Shown: one piece after another, positions 37,288 through 50,500 of the stretch
How positions within the stretch are numbered: position 1 is the first letter of the stretch
How the letters are laid out: every line of letters begins with the position of its first letter
Notes under the pieces: model-generated
Told to the model about the DNA's origin: nothing
What the model saw: the letters and a program-made list of their open reading frames with translations, nothing else
Databases searched by the model: none
Made by a program: the position numbers and the translations under genes
Origin: Ooceraea biroi
Taxonomy: Eukaryota > Arthropoda > Insecta > Hymenoptera > Formicidae
Assembly (NCBI RefSeq): GCF_003672135.1
Contig: NC_039506.1
Coordinates: forward strand, 2,728,001 to 2,792,000
Direction: 5' to 3'
Length of the DNA: 64,000 nucleotides

Positions 37288-38255
37288 TCCGAGCCCCGTA
37301 AGTAGCGGTGCCACTTGTACATAAGTGTATCTATACTGTAACGACTGTAACTAGCGATGTGGTTGAACATTTTTGACCCCCTTTCCCCGCCGCGCCGAAC
37401 GACGTCGTCGCGCATTCGACGTCTTCGGGTTTATGCTTAAAGAGGCTGTGTCGTGGCTACACCGGAACCGGAAAAGCAATTTGTTACGAGAGTCCGTGCG
37501 CAATCGTTCGTCCGATTGTCACTTGCAGACTCGGATGTAAATTGTATCTTGCAGGCGTGTTGGACGAAAATCGCGATCAGTCGTATCGTGACGTTCGTAG
37601 TTTTGATTGTCAATTTTCTTGTGATCGTACGATAATATACATATTGCAGACCAGAGATCGAAATCGGTATAATGCAGCGAGATTAGATTCCGACGATGAA
37701 GACGCACGCAGAAACGCTGTCCACATTTGCTTCGCGTTCGGAGCCGCGACGTGAGAAAATTCGTGCTTCTCCTTGGATGCGCCCTCGAAAACCGAGCTTG
37801 CAATTATACCGATCTCGATAACTGTTACGCTATTCATTTTGGTAACTCTGTACTTACGTACTCGATAAAGGAAAAACAAAAAAAAATACGGGATATAAGT
37901 ATTATCATACATTAACAGTCGCGACTCATCGTTACAACAAGCGTTAAAAGCCTCGCCACTGCGCTCTTTCAGCCTAAATGTGGATATCTCCGTCGAAAAG
38001 ACTTCGCCATTATTGATGATTATTATTAAGATGATGATTATCAAGAGATTTTCGTTCTCACGAAACTCACGAAATAAGTGCAAAGTCAAAAACGTACGAC
38101 GCGATCACTCGTTTTTCTTTTTTCTTTTCTCATTTCTTTTTTTTTGGCGTTTGTTTAATCTATCATCGTCTCGTCTTATCATTCCTAGGTTGTCGACACG
38201 ATTAGCGTGCGTACGACCGCGTCGAAAATTAAAAATCTCTACATCGAGAGGGTAC

Positions 38256-38259
<4 letters not shown>

Positions 38260-38288
<29 letters not shown>
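38260..38288 (+). repeat. (GA)n microsatellite in the 3' UTR
   Basis: About 14 AG units within the inferred 3' UTR of the Teashirt/Tiptop gene. Confidence 0.9.
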
Positions 38289-38290
<2 letters not shown>

Positions 38291-38544
38291 CCGAAATTTC
38301 GTTTCACGCACACCTCCTCTCCCATCAGTTGTTTTATATTACCGAGTCGCTCTCTTCTTCCGACATTTACTTCATTTTTAGTCATTACAAGAAGATTATG
38401 CTCTAGAATAGACCCGCGCGCGCGCGAGCGTAATCGTTGGAACGTTTCCTGCCGTGCAGATCGTGCGCAACACGGGAAACTCTTGCGACGGAGCACTCCT
38501 CGCTTCTTCTCGCGGTACTTTTCCTCGATCGCAATCGCTATGGG

Positions 38545-38550
38545 AATAAA
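38545..38550 (+). terminator. Possible proximal polyadenylation signal AATAAA
   Basis: An exact AATAAA lies about 1.26 kb after the stop codon. The downstream sequence is only weakly GT-rich, so this is at best an alternative site giving a shorter 3' UTR that lacks the K-boxes and the AT palindrome. Confidence 0.3.
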
Positions 38551-39864
38551 GAGTCTCTGAAGCAGGACGCGCGCAACTTCGTGTACAATCGACGTTTCGT
38601 ATCGTTAAGACTTTCCCGTAGCGCGTTTCGCCTTCCGTACCACACAATTTTCCGTATCACTTTCGTTTGATCGATATAAGAATCAGATAAGAACGGATTG
38701 TACCAGTGACCATCGACTTTCTTTTTATGCCCAAGGGACGTGAGAGGGTGCGACGATAACGTGGGTGTTGAACGAGCGTTAATTAAATTGTGATGACACC
38801 ATATCTCGCGGCACTGCTGAGTCACGGGGCTCGGCACGCGGCCAAGTTTGTGATTTTATAAATACTTAAGGACGTTTACGACGTGAGATTGAGGAGGATC
38901 GCACGGAACGAGGATCGATCGCAGAGATCGCTTGGACTAGAGATCACGGGGCGGATCGTGAGGATGGAAGGGAGGGAGAGTGGCAGAAGGAGAGAATGCT
39001 TATCCCTATCACACCTGTCGTAAGATCGTCAGCATGTATACTCTAGATTGTAAGGGCGTAGAATTTATTAGCGTATAGGATAGGCTAGGGTTCGACCCTG
39101 TATAGAAATCTCTTTGTTGATACCTATTACTACGAGAACAAAAATCTACCGGTGGATTCGCTCGCGAAAGGACGAGCCACCGCCGGTGAGCGTTACGACT
39201 GCTGCTAATCGAAGATGTGAGTCGATGATATGGAGATACATGAGCCAGCATAAAAACGAATGCAAAAGAATCGATGGGTGCGATGATGCGGTGCAATAGC
39301 AAGACTTACAATTAATTGAATAAGTATGCGTATGAACGTGTGAATGAACAAAAGTGGAAGAGGAAGGAAGAATGAGTGAGAGAGAGAGAGAACAAGAGCG
39401 TGTGTGAGAGAGAATGGTGCGTCGTCGAAGAACGTAGATTTTCTCGACGTAATATACATGTAGACCATTGTAAATTTTCTTTGTTCAGAATAATATTTAT
39501 TGCGCCGACCGCGAGCCAACGCGTCATTTTAATTGTAAAATATTGTCATTATTATCACTCGAATTATCGCGAATATCGTGTATATTGATTATAATTACAA
39601 TTATTGTGTGCGATGATGTGTGACGGAAAGTGTAGTGATAAATGCTAAGTACAGGGCGCGATTGAATCGGACGAGTACGAATGTCGTGTCGCTGAATATA
39701 AGAAGGGGATGCATGGAAGCGCGTTAAGAGAGAAAGAGAGAGAGAGAGAGTATGAGCGAGACGAGGAGGCAGAGAGCGATTGTGTGTGAAAGATTGAGAG
39801 ACTAGAAACAAATGGAAAAGATAGAGCAGCTAAGTGTGGCCCTCAACAACGAGACGGTCGGAAA

Positions 39865-39884
39865 GGAACGGAACGGAACGGAAC
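39865..39884 (+). repeat. (GGAAC)4 tandem repeat in the 3' UTR
   Basis: Four exact GGAAC pentamers in tandem within the inferred 3' UTR, about 70 bp upstream of the AT palindrome. Confidence 0.9.
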
Positions 39885-39953
39885 ATACTTGTATACGTAT
39901 TTCTTGTAAACTCTAATTCTTCCATCGCGGACTTTAAAAGTATTTATCGACAT

Positions 39954-39977
39954 AATAATAATATTAATATTATTATT
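39954..39977 (+). repeat. 24 bp perfect AT palindrome
   Basis: The 24 bases equal their own reverse complement (AATAATAATATT followed by its mirror complement). In RNA this could form a 12 bp A-U stem only if loop bases are sacrificed, or an intermolecular duplex. Confidence 0.85.
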
Positions 39978-40307
39978 GTAATTATATACGACTGCTGAGA
40001 GTGTGATGAACGTAACACGAGACGATTACGTGGCTGCGACCAACACGAGACACATACACGTACACTTACACACAAGTATACGCGTGCACGTATGCATACA
40101 AGAAACATGCACACGCTCGTCGCAGTAACACTCGAGGAAAGGAACAGCCAGCCGTGCGGATGATACGCTCGACAAACGTACCTACCCACTTACAAACACG
40201 CAACCACAAAGATAAGCATCATGTATACGCGACTCTTGAAACCATTTTACCAGATTTGTCATTATTTAATTATTTCGGTTGTATTTTAAAATGCAATTAA
40301 AGCTCAA

Positions 40308-40313
40308 AATAAA
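40308..40313 (+). terminator. Polyadenylation signal AATAAA
   Basis: Canonical AATAAA lies in an AT-rich context (CAAAATAAATATATATG). It is followed within about 30 bases by GT-rich DNA (GCATGTGTGTCCGTTTTA) resembling a downstream cleavage element. It is the best placed signal for the end of the Teashirt/Tiptop transcript. Confidence 0.7.
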
Positions 40314-40339
40314 TATATATGTTATAAACTAAGAACGCG

Positions 40340-41649
40340 CATGTGTGTCCGTTTTATTCTCCACATCCGCCTCCTTCCGCATCTGCATCCGAGAACCGAA
40401 GTCCCCCCCCCCATGATAATCTCCTGAGGAATCCCAGCGCCATCGACCATATAGTACTGACGTTCGTCATAAACGACGTCAGACTTTCATGGAGACATAT
40501 TCTCAAATAAACGATTCAATCTTCACCGAATCTCGCGCAAGATCTTTCTGCAGTTTCTACCTACTGTTTGACAATTACCTTCAATTAATTCAACACCCGC
40601 GTGAAGCCCGAGCGGACGAGCTGCAGGTGCAACAGGCTCGCTGATCGGAAAGCTGAGGCGACTATCGCGATCTGAGCGAGCAGCTGATCATGCGAGGGGA
40701 TATTACGGGTATCTTAGCAAACGCCATCCTAGTTGGTTCTTATTAATTTCAGCATGATACGTAGGCGGACGGGCGAGCGCCACGCGCACTCGCGGTAAGT
40801 ATAATATCAATTCGACACAATTTGTCACCGCGACGTGTCTCTAAATAGCCGAACGGTCGTTCGATCGTTAAGTGTCCAACTAATAGCGCGGATCCGCGGC
40901 GGATCGACTAGCACGGTCGTTAAACGCGGGGCCACTTTTCGCTTTCTTTCGACGGATGCCTGCATTAATTAGAAATACCGGTATCCGTCTGCGTTTGCTC
41001 CGCGGCGCGGCTTATCTGGCCGCCTCCTCGAGGAGATGGCACTCGAAATTTACACCCGTGAGTGTCGAAGAGAGAGAGAGAGAGAGAAAGAGAAAGCTGC
41101 GGGATTCTTAATATAGCGGGGAGATTCCGCGTGCAACGCTCGCTAATTCGGTGCCATACAATACCACATCGAATGTACCGCATCAGTATCAAACTCACCC
41201 CCGCGTATCTTAGCCGCAAAGAATAGACACGGCCGGCGGATAAACTAGATAAACCGGCGACTCTGTATACCACATTACGAGCGCACGATTTCGCTTATCA
41301 GACGCGGGAGACGTTCCGCGAGATATCATCTCCCTCAAGGCCGGCCGCGCGCGGCTTCGGTACCCGCCGTTGAATCCAACGAATTCCCTCGATCGTCCCA
41401 ACCGTCCCTCGCCAACACCCGCCGCCCCACCCCCCTCACTCCCGCCCTCGCCGGGTTAGGAGATTCGCGCGTTGTCTTTTTCTCCGTTTCTCCTTTTTTT
41501 TTCGCCATTTGCGGTGCATAATGACGACTTCGAGTCGCCGGATGGTGGTCGCCAGCCAGCAAATCACGGTGAAGGTCGGTCCGGCTGGAAGAGCCGAAGG
41601 GAGGAACGGCAACAGAGCAGGACATCGCGGAGAGGAACATGGGGAGGAG

Positions 41650-41692
<43 letters not shown>

Positions 41693-44600
41693 GGCGGGCA
41701 GGAGAAAAGAGGGAGTTGCAGAAACCGGTCAGCCACTACCCGTCCTCTTCATAAGAGATACGCCGCATGCCGTAGATACGCGGATACTTTTATTTTAACC
41801 GTAATGCGCTAATGAATTGATACAGCGCCGAGCCGCTCTCTCTTTCTTTTGTGCGCCTCTGTTCCTTAGTTTATCCCGCGTGCTTATTCCGCAAAGGGCG
41901 GAGCGGCGGCTGCGATCTCTCTGAGCGACCTATTCTGGAACATCGACTCGCAAGCGGCCAATTTTCAAATAAAGTCACCTTTCATCGAGCGTTTTCGAAG
42001 GGTTCATGTGACAGAAGCGTTTCTGTTTCTCTGGTTTCATTTCTCTGATGAATTTAGATTATATAATTCATCACGCCGAAACACGATATGCGATATTCAA
42101 ACAGAAATGCGAGATAGAGCGGAAGTTTGAAATTTCGAAATGCAATTCCTCTTTCAGGCAAGTATAAAAGTTTTAAACGCACGGTGGTCTAATTTTTGTG
42201 TTTTTATCGCGCGGAATGCGCGTTAAATCTAAACGCGCCTGTACACGGATGTGCAGGCAAAATCGCATAAAATTGAACGTATAATTTTATGAGTCAGAAA
42301 TACACATGTAATAGCTATCTCGCATATCCACCTCTTTCTCCTTCTCTCGAATATAGTAAATAATATCGCGCGTAAAGGTAAATTGCACCCGGTGAATCAT
42401 CAACGTACGTAAAGTCAGCTGAATTTACGATCGACGGGATCAACTTTGACACGCGTTTGCCCAAATTTGAGAGTAAGCTCGGCGAATGGAGTCGCCCTAA
42501 GGCGGGCGGAGGGACGATTTAAAGGAGGATTTGCGAGGGGGTGAGAAAGGAAGTCGATGAGGCCAGTGGAATCCGCGAGTGAGAACGGTGGCAAGACGGA
42601 TGGATAACGGTAACGATAAAGTATTTAAATCTTGCTCTATCTTAGCGTGCGCGCAATAAATCTACGATAAGAACTCGATTCCACGAGCCCAGGCTATTAA
42701 AGCCGTACGTCGCTCGCAGAGTCGCCGGAAGTCGCCCGTTACGAAGCGGTCAGTGGCGCATAATTACTCAAGCATAATGATTGAGCGGTCCTCTCTCGCC
42801 GATCCGAAAAGAAATCGATCGAACGAAATGGACGCTGAAACGCGCATCCGCGCCCGATAATGCGCTCGCGCGGCCGATTTTTCCGCGGTTTATCGCAATT
42901 GCGCGGGCGCGCGACGATAGCCGCGATATACACCGTAACAAAAACCGTCGATCGGGCGTACACGCTCCCGGTAATCGCCCAGTGCATTCAATTCGAATCG
43001 GTGCATCGCCTCTGATTTCCCTATCTAAATCGCCGGGTGCATCAGCCGGCGCATCAATTGGGCGACGTTATCGTAAACATAGAACGTACATATACGGCTG
43101 ATCGCCCCACTCGGGTTCGATCGGCGATTCGAATAATAATTACGTGCCGTCTCCTCGCTCCGTCCCGATCGGAGTCCGGCTTCATGACGGTGTGAGAGGT
43201 CCGGGCGGTGTGAGGGAGGGACAAGTCGCCGATTCGAGGCGAAAACGATGAAGAAGTGCCGCGCGTGCATAAGGCGAACGCCGCGAGGAAAAAGGGAGAA
43301 AAGGGACCTCGGACCGAGTAAAAGCGGTGTAAAACAGGAGGCGGGAGGAGAGTAACACACACATACACACACACACAGAGGAGGGAGGAAGACGGGAGGG
43401 ATAACTGATGAAGAGAGAGAAAAGGAAAAAGATGGAGGAAAGAGGGCTTACGGACCTCACCTACCTATTGCCCGGGGCCGGTAATGAATTCGTCTAATGG
43501 GTCGTAAAGAATGCGATCTTATGGAGCGAGGAGGATAAAATAAAACATCGCGCCGGCGAGGCTACCGATTCTCGAACGGCTCTTAAACTAACCCTCGCCG
43601 CGGAGAAACGAGCCCTCGTCCGACTACCAACGGTATTTAAGCGCTACCGTCGATACACACCGCGTTGATGAGGACTACCGTAAGTAGCGGGCGAGTCAGC
43701 TCATCGCGCTGACAAGCTGCATCGGCGAGGACGAGCGTGTCTACGGCGCCGGTAATGCCGAGGTCTGTCGGCGATGTTTCCCGCGTGCTGAATTGCAGCA
43801 AGGACTTTCCATCGGCCATGATAAATATTTTAGTGCAAGTAAACGGCCGTTTGCAGATACCGAAGACGTTTTTTCTTGCATGAGAAGATCTCGACGAGCC
43901 GCATCGTGTTATGCGAAATTATATGAACGACCATTGGGGATCGGAGAACCATCGTGGATATCGAAATCAGTATTTCTTCGGCGATTAACTCGCTCCCGAT
44001 GAATTCGCGCCGGTCGTTGGTCCCCATCGCCGGAGTCTGGAGTCACTCCTTCTTTTATCGGTATCTCTTGTCTCTTTCTTTTTCTCCGTCTCTCTTTCTC
44101 TGTCTTCGTCCCCATCTCATCCTCGCAGTGCAATCCGCATTCGCGTAAGCGCAGTTCGTCTTGAACGCGTCTCGACGTTTCTGTTCTTTATGTGCACCAC
44201 GCCAAGAGCTATGGGGATCCCTAGTTACTATCTATACCGCCGGCGACTCCTCTTTCCCTCGCTCTTTCCCCGTGTTCACAAGTACCACCGTCGTTGCCGA
44301 TTCCCGTGTCCCTTTCCGCCACCGATGGGTATATATGGGTACCGGATATCCATCGGAGTCCAACGATTCCCCCCGTCGACCCCCTCGGCTCGGTCCTCTG
44401 CCTCGCATACGTACACACACGTACTTTCTCTCTCTCCCCTGACCGAATCAGCCGACAGTCCCTCCCTGAGCATTCGCAATGTTCGAAAGCGAGAGCAGAG
44501 GCATTAGAGAGCCACCAAAAACCAGGAGAGATCCGACGATAGCCCAAGATTTGTAGCGGTCGTGGCCGGCCGATAACCAGCACGCTGGTTGTCCGTGTGC

Positions 44601-47461
44601 GAAGGACCGTTCATTCCGTACCCACTTCATGCCCGGCCACGTCGATGACATCGAGGCTTAATCCTCGCCTAGTGGTCATCCTATAATACGTAGTTATGTT
44701 GGAGGGGAATCGACGACTATCTGCACTCGCTCGTGCGCTCCCAGCTCGGATCAGACCTGACCCTTGCGAACGGTCGCGAACGGTACGTTTCGTTTGAACC
44801 TCTCCTCCTCCTCATCGCTCCAGAGGATTTCATATTTCAAAGAAAGAATTGAGGAGCAGGAGGGAGAAGGATGGAGACACGCGAAGAGAGAAAAGTAATC
44901 ACTCAATTTGAATTTCCTGATTAGCGAGAAAGCGTTATGACATTGTACAAGCACTGCATGTATTTAATATGTAACAAATTGCACTTTTCTATTTATATAC
45001 TGGTTCTAGAAAATAATAACTTTTGATGGGAAACATTAAATATGAAAATCAGAAAATCTGATTCGTAGATCTCATTATTTCTCGCCTGAACCTGAAAGAA
45101 TAAGGGATAAACACTCGCCTCTAAACACTCTACGTACAAAAATATCACAGTTTCGAACGAACAACATCCCAATTGCCGATCTATGCACATCGATATCGGG
45201 CACCTCCGAGGCGTTCGCCACGCCAATGCAACGAAATTCAACGGGAGGCGCCGGCTGCCGATCCGATTTCAAGGATGCCGGTGAGAAGAAGACCCAGGTG
45301 TTTTTTCGACGGGTACGTCCTTCGGAGGTGGCTGCGCGCAAGGATTTTAATCCTGTTACTACGTGACTCCGGCGGCGGATGATGAAGATGTCAGTTGGCC
45401 GAGAACGCGTGGGAGAGCCAGCTGGATATGCCGCGCCTGGCCGGTGGGTGTTCGTACTCTCGTCGTGCGTTCCGTGCACCAAGTTTCTGCCCGTCCTCTC
45501 CTTCCCATCCCTGCCCTTCGCCGCGCTCTGTCCCTTTCCCTGCCCGTCCCTCCGCCTCGCCATTTCTATCTCTCGGCTCTCTCCGGTGGTTTTTTTTCTG
45601 CTTCTCGTTCCCTCCTCGTCTCGTTCCAATTTAGTTTCGTAAGATACGCGCGATCTGTACATCTACTTTACGACGGTCGCACGTGCATACTAAGAGGGCC
45701 CCCGCAAAAAGAAGTTGCGCTTAAGGGTAAGGCGCGCCTGATCAGGTAAGCTACTATCTGAGTAAGACGCGACTGCCTCGTTACATTTGTTCTTCACTTT
45801 ACACGGGCCCTGCGTACCGTGAACAACAGGCTTAAGTTCACGTCGCAATAATAAAAATTCCCCAACGACGCATACGCCGCGGAATCGTGCGTGGCATTTG
45901 CATTTCAGATTAGCGAATTTTACGTGTCGGCGTAACCGGCGCGCCGCTTCGTCATACGCAGAACCTGAGTCGCGATCGATCGATCAATCGATCGAAGTTT
46001 CAGCGGGGAAGTCCCACGCCCTGACAAGAAACCAAATCGCGTCACTCGGCGTCGATTCCAATTTGTTAAAATTTATCGTGACACATTTAGGTAAAAAAGA
46101 ACATTAATAATAATAATAAGACCGAATAAAAATGCAGAACGTAGAAAGAGGAAATATACGATGGGAGCAGGGAAGGGGGTCTTTTGTTCGGGACGAGCAA
46201 TAAAATCGTCTTCGAATGATCACGTCGGTCAAGCAACAGGAAAAAAAGATCTCGTGGGCAGTGATTAACGATGCTTTACACTTTACGGCTGTCGGTGCGT
46301 CGCCTCGTCAGATATTCGGGTTAGCATAACATCGTAAAATACCACGACGTAAGCACGGCTACACCGCAAGACGAGCACTTTGCGCGATATTCACGTGAGC
46401 TACGCGCTTTCTACATCAACCGTGAGATCGAAAATCGCGGCGGGATCGCTGTAAATAAATAGCCGGCTGACGACCTCGCAACTTCTCTTCGTTAAACATT
46501 TGCGTTGGCACTGGCGCAGAATTCATCGCGAATGCCTCGTCGAACTTGTAGGAAACGTGATAAAATAAACGTAAAGCGTGTGTAAGGAGCAACGGCTACA
46601 GTTTCCAGTTGCCTTGTGCCACAGAACTTACCTCGCACGACCGTTCAATTGTGTTCCATTGTGTCAATTACATTTGCTGCACCTTCAATCATCGGCAGTT
46701 TGATTTTGCTCGCACGATTGCAGCGCAATGATACTACAAAAAAATATATAAAATTAGACTGCAGCTAAAATTATCCATTTTGTCTTTTCCCAACAATAAC
46801 TTTTAAATAATTTATGTACAAAACATTGCGCATAGTTGCTAATAGATAAATGGACTGTCACGGCAAAAGGAAAAATCGACACGTGTGCGTAGCTCATTAT
46901 CATGCAACTGGAACTCGAAAGGATGTCGAAAGGATATCGGCTTCACGTCTCTGTCGCGATATGCGCAAGAGTAATCGCGGCACAAAATTCTGTCGTGCAT
47001 TAATTGCCGAGATACAATCTACGCTCTCAGACGCTCGGCTATTTGCGCGTAAACACGGTTCACGCGCAGCGCGACTGAAAGCCCCTTAAACCCGATCTGA
47101 ATTTATTAAAGTAGTACGCTCTATTATAAATCTCGGCTAAGAACAAAACTGGATCCGGACGTTTCTGCGGAGCTCTCTGCAGAGCTGGCCCGATAAATAC
47201 ATCCCGATTCTTTCGAGCCCTTCTCGCTGCATGCGAACGCGCTTAATATAGTGACTTTGCGCGATCGATGAGTCGTACTAACGATCCTCGGACGGAGAAA
47301 GAGAGGAATGAGGTAACGTCGTAGAGATCCAATCTGAGGAAGAGATTCGAATGGAAATGCACTTGGTTGAACAAAGACACGTCGTCAAAGACGTAATGGG
47401 CGAAGCGGAGACGTAAATCGCCGAGCGTTTCTGGCGATTGGAGCTCGCCTTGCCTGTGGGC
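40340..47461. other. Intergenic DNA, no gene recognised
   Basis: After the polyadenylation site there is a C10 run (40403-40412) and GA tracts (41063-41094, 41650-41690). CpG-rich sequence follows, with many short open frames on both strands and none with recognisable domains. A GATC-type run (about 45973-45994) and a short AAT repeat near 46108 are present. No promoter or terminator can be assigned. Confidence 0.5.
41650..41690 (+). repeat. (GA)n microsatellite
   Basis: About 40 bp of nearly pure AG repeat within G/A-rich DNA. Short Arg-Glu and Leu-Ser translations over it come from the repeat. Confidence 0.92.
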
Positions 47462-47498
47462 GTGTGTGTATATATGTATGTGTGTGTGTGTGTGTGTG

Positions 47499-47562
<64 letters not shown>
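47462..47562 (+). repeat. (GT)n microsatellite
   Basis: The longest simple repeat in the window. GT dinucleotides run for about 100 bp with a TATATGTA interruption at the 5' side and one GGGG break near 47499. Val-Cys and Thr-His open frames over it are repeat translations. Confidence 0.95.
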
Positions 47563-50500
47563 CAAGCGTACATCATCTGACTCATCGTTCCAGCTTCATG
47601 ATAGATTGGATCCGAAAACCGCGGAATCGAGCTGCGTCTCGTCTTCCGGCGCGACGCGGCGATACGCGATAAATCTGCGCGGCGCGCATTTGAGGTCGCG
47701 GCACCACGAAACTGGTGCAATCTTACCGCGAAGGTCGCCGCGTTCGCGACGACCTCATTATGGGAGAGGGAGAGACTGTTCGTCGGCGGGACCAGCGGGT
47801 ATCTCGCGCGCGGGGGCGGAAAGGCCGAAGGGGCGGCAGAAGAGGGGGCGGGGAGGAGCGAGAATCTGTCAGAGCTGCCGCACTCGGGCACAGATTTACA
47901 AGGCTGCCGCTGTTTTACGACCCCACAAAGTGCCGCTCGCTCGCTGAGCACCCGCGCGATATAATACGTGTAAAACGAATACACATACGAGTCGCACAGT
48001 TCGCGCGCGCGAGAGCACATACGCTTATAAACACGTCGTTCTATCGCCTCGGCACAATCCCATTATTCAGAACTTTACAATGCTGCCGTTCCGCATCTAA
48101 TAGGTCCGGCCGCGAATTATGGATTTTGTCGGGCAATTTGCATCCTGCTCTCGCCGCCTCCCCCTCTTCCTTCCACCGTGAGAGGGCAATCGCGCGCGGA
48201 CCCGCGGAATCCGTCTATCAACGGGACGTGCGTCTTCCTCTCTCTCTCTCTCTCTCTCTTTTCTTTTTTCTTTTCCTTTTTTTCTTTTTATTCGTTGCGT
48301 CACCGTGACGGATCGCGGTGGCGGGAGAAGAAGACCGGGGAACACGTCAGATCCGGCCTGCCCGTAATTGAAATTACAGATAGGTGTCATACTCCCGGGC
48401 GCGCGTTTGAATTATTCACGAGACGGTATTATACGCGCGGGTTTGTTGTAAACAGTAATTTATATTTTGCGAAAATAGATTTCATGACGCCGTTTGTGTG
48501 TCTGCCTGCCTGCCTATACTCGCTTGTCTGCCGCGCGCGCGCGTCGTGCGTAATACGCAACTTGCGATCCGGCATAATAAATCGCGAGCGTTTAAACGCG
48601 ACATATTTTGCGATTATTCGCAAATTCGTACATCGCAACTCGCATATTGGCAAATTTATTTCATTAAACGTAGACGGCGGGCAGCAGGGCGAAGGGTCGG
48701 TCGGACAGGAGGGGCGCAACTAAAGTGATAAGCCGAACATCCATTATAATGAGCCCGTTACCAGGCTTATACCTTTGATGTCAAATTTTTCAGGTATTAT
48801 CGTGTGCCCGTAGTCATCGTGACAAATAACACGCTTGATCGCGAAAGAGCCGCGTGATTTACGGCCTGGGAGCGCAGCGGCAATCTTTGTAGTCATCTGA
48901 AATAACATCTCGGATGCGGCCCCGTGATTACCTGAGTACGTTTTATCCCGAGCACTGCCGGTGTTCACCGGTCTGACCGATAAGGCCTAACGTCGGGTTT
49001 AACGACTGCTTACCGCGCGTGTCGAATAATTCCTTGCAATTGAAATCGAAAAATTCGATCGACTGAATGCGAGTCCGAGTCCGATTCCGTTCCTCGCGGA
49101 TTCCGATCCGCGCGGAATTAATCTCCGCGATGCATCGCTGAATAACGTTCGTCCATTAATGATACTCGTCGTATGCGTGTTCGCATTACGGGTATCCGCC
49201 GCGACGTGAGCGTCGCTCAAGCGTCGAACGAGATGCGGACTCGTTTGTACGCGCGTCGCGACGTATTCGCGCGCGTCTCTTCCGCGTATTCACGCTTAAC
49301 GAACGCGTCCGATGACGACGACGACGACGACGACGACGACGATAATAAGTGGAAGCCGCGATAGCGCGAAACGCAAATTGCGGATACAAATTACTTACTA
49401 CACAGACAAGTGTTTTCCGTTGCTCGCGAGCCGAGCACGATTCTTGCGGCGCGGCGGCGCGTTCACACGCTCGAGAGTTATCAATTCCGCGCGGAGGAGC
49501 GCCGCGATTTTCGCGCGCCGCTCGCAGCAAGAGCGGGAATATAGAGCCGCCTTTGTGGGATTCGTTATCAAGAGAAGGAGACGGCGGGTCCCTGCTTCGT
49601 GCCCGCAGGTGTCAGGACGGTGTTTTATTGCGGTGTAATCGAGCCGACGGACGGGGAGACGCCGGAAATGCTCGCAGATAGTCGGACGGCGCAGGAAGCA
49701 GTCGTGGGACCTCACACGACGGGGGACTGTCGAACGTCTCGACATGGTTTTCTATCAAGTTGACAAGCACGCGCCATAAAATCCTACGTATCGCGTTTCA
49801 CGAGTCTTCCAAATCGGCTTGAACGCTTGACGGACGTAATTCGCCGTTATTCCATGATCGCAGATAAAAAAAGTACGGACCGTCCTGTACGCCGCATGTC
49901 GCGACGATTAAACGGATAAGTAGAGAGGAGATCGTACTGATAGTCTTACGCGAGGGAGACGATCGTAGGAATAATTCCGATCGGCGTGACGAATAGTCGA
50001 TCGTCGAGCGTGTATGTACCAGGAATGAGTAAAATGACGCTCGATTCTGACGATCGTAAGTTATCCCGGTGGAAATCTATGAAGGCGGCGTTTACACGGG
50101 TTTATATCTCATGCACGACCGGTAACCGACGATCCTCGCAGGCAAGAAAATCAAGTCAAGGGAAACGGACATCCATCCGACGTGCCTAAGTTATTACTCG
50201 ATAACTTGTTTATGCGTATACTAGACGCGAGGCGAGGTGAGGTGGCCGCGGGTGTACCACCGCACTTACTTTAATCGGTACACACACGCTCGATATTAAT
50301 CCACTCGATTAAATCAATTACGGGAAACGCTACTGGATTCAGTGCTGAACCGAGCGCCCTGGCACTGGACGAGTTGCTCGAATAAATTAACTGGATATAA
50401 TCGTCGGACCGTTAGCCGTAGGCGTATAAATAATATCGACGATATCCTCTCTTCTGCGAGTTCCGGATGATAAAGTGCACGTCCTCCGTGGCGTTAGGAC

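Larger units (their letters stand above)
37288..40335 (+). other. 3' UTR of the Teashirt/Tiptop gene (end approximate)
   Basis: Noncoding DNA runs from the TAG stop to a canonical polyadenylation signal about 3 kb downstream, with no plausible coding exon between. It is AT-richer than the flanking DNA. It contains a GA microsatellite (38260-38288), four GGAAC units (39865-39884), a 24 bp perfect AT palindrome (39954-39977), and three TGTGAT K-box-type hexamers (38789, 38849, 40002). An earlier AATAAA at 38545 could give a shorter transcript. The end point is estimated from the signal. Confidence 0.65.

Noticed and set aside
39088..39098. GGGTTCGACCC resembling a tRNA T-arm
   Set aside because: No matching acceptor, D or anticodon stems surround it, and it lies within the 3' UTR.
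47438..47947. 169-codon open frame across the GT repeat
   Set aside because: It is translation of the microsatellite plus CpG-rich flanks, with a competing frame on the other strand.
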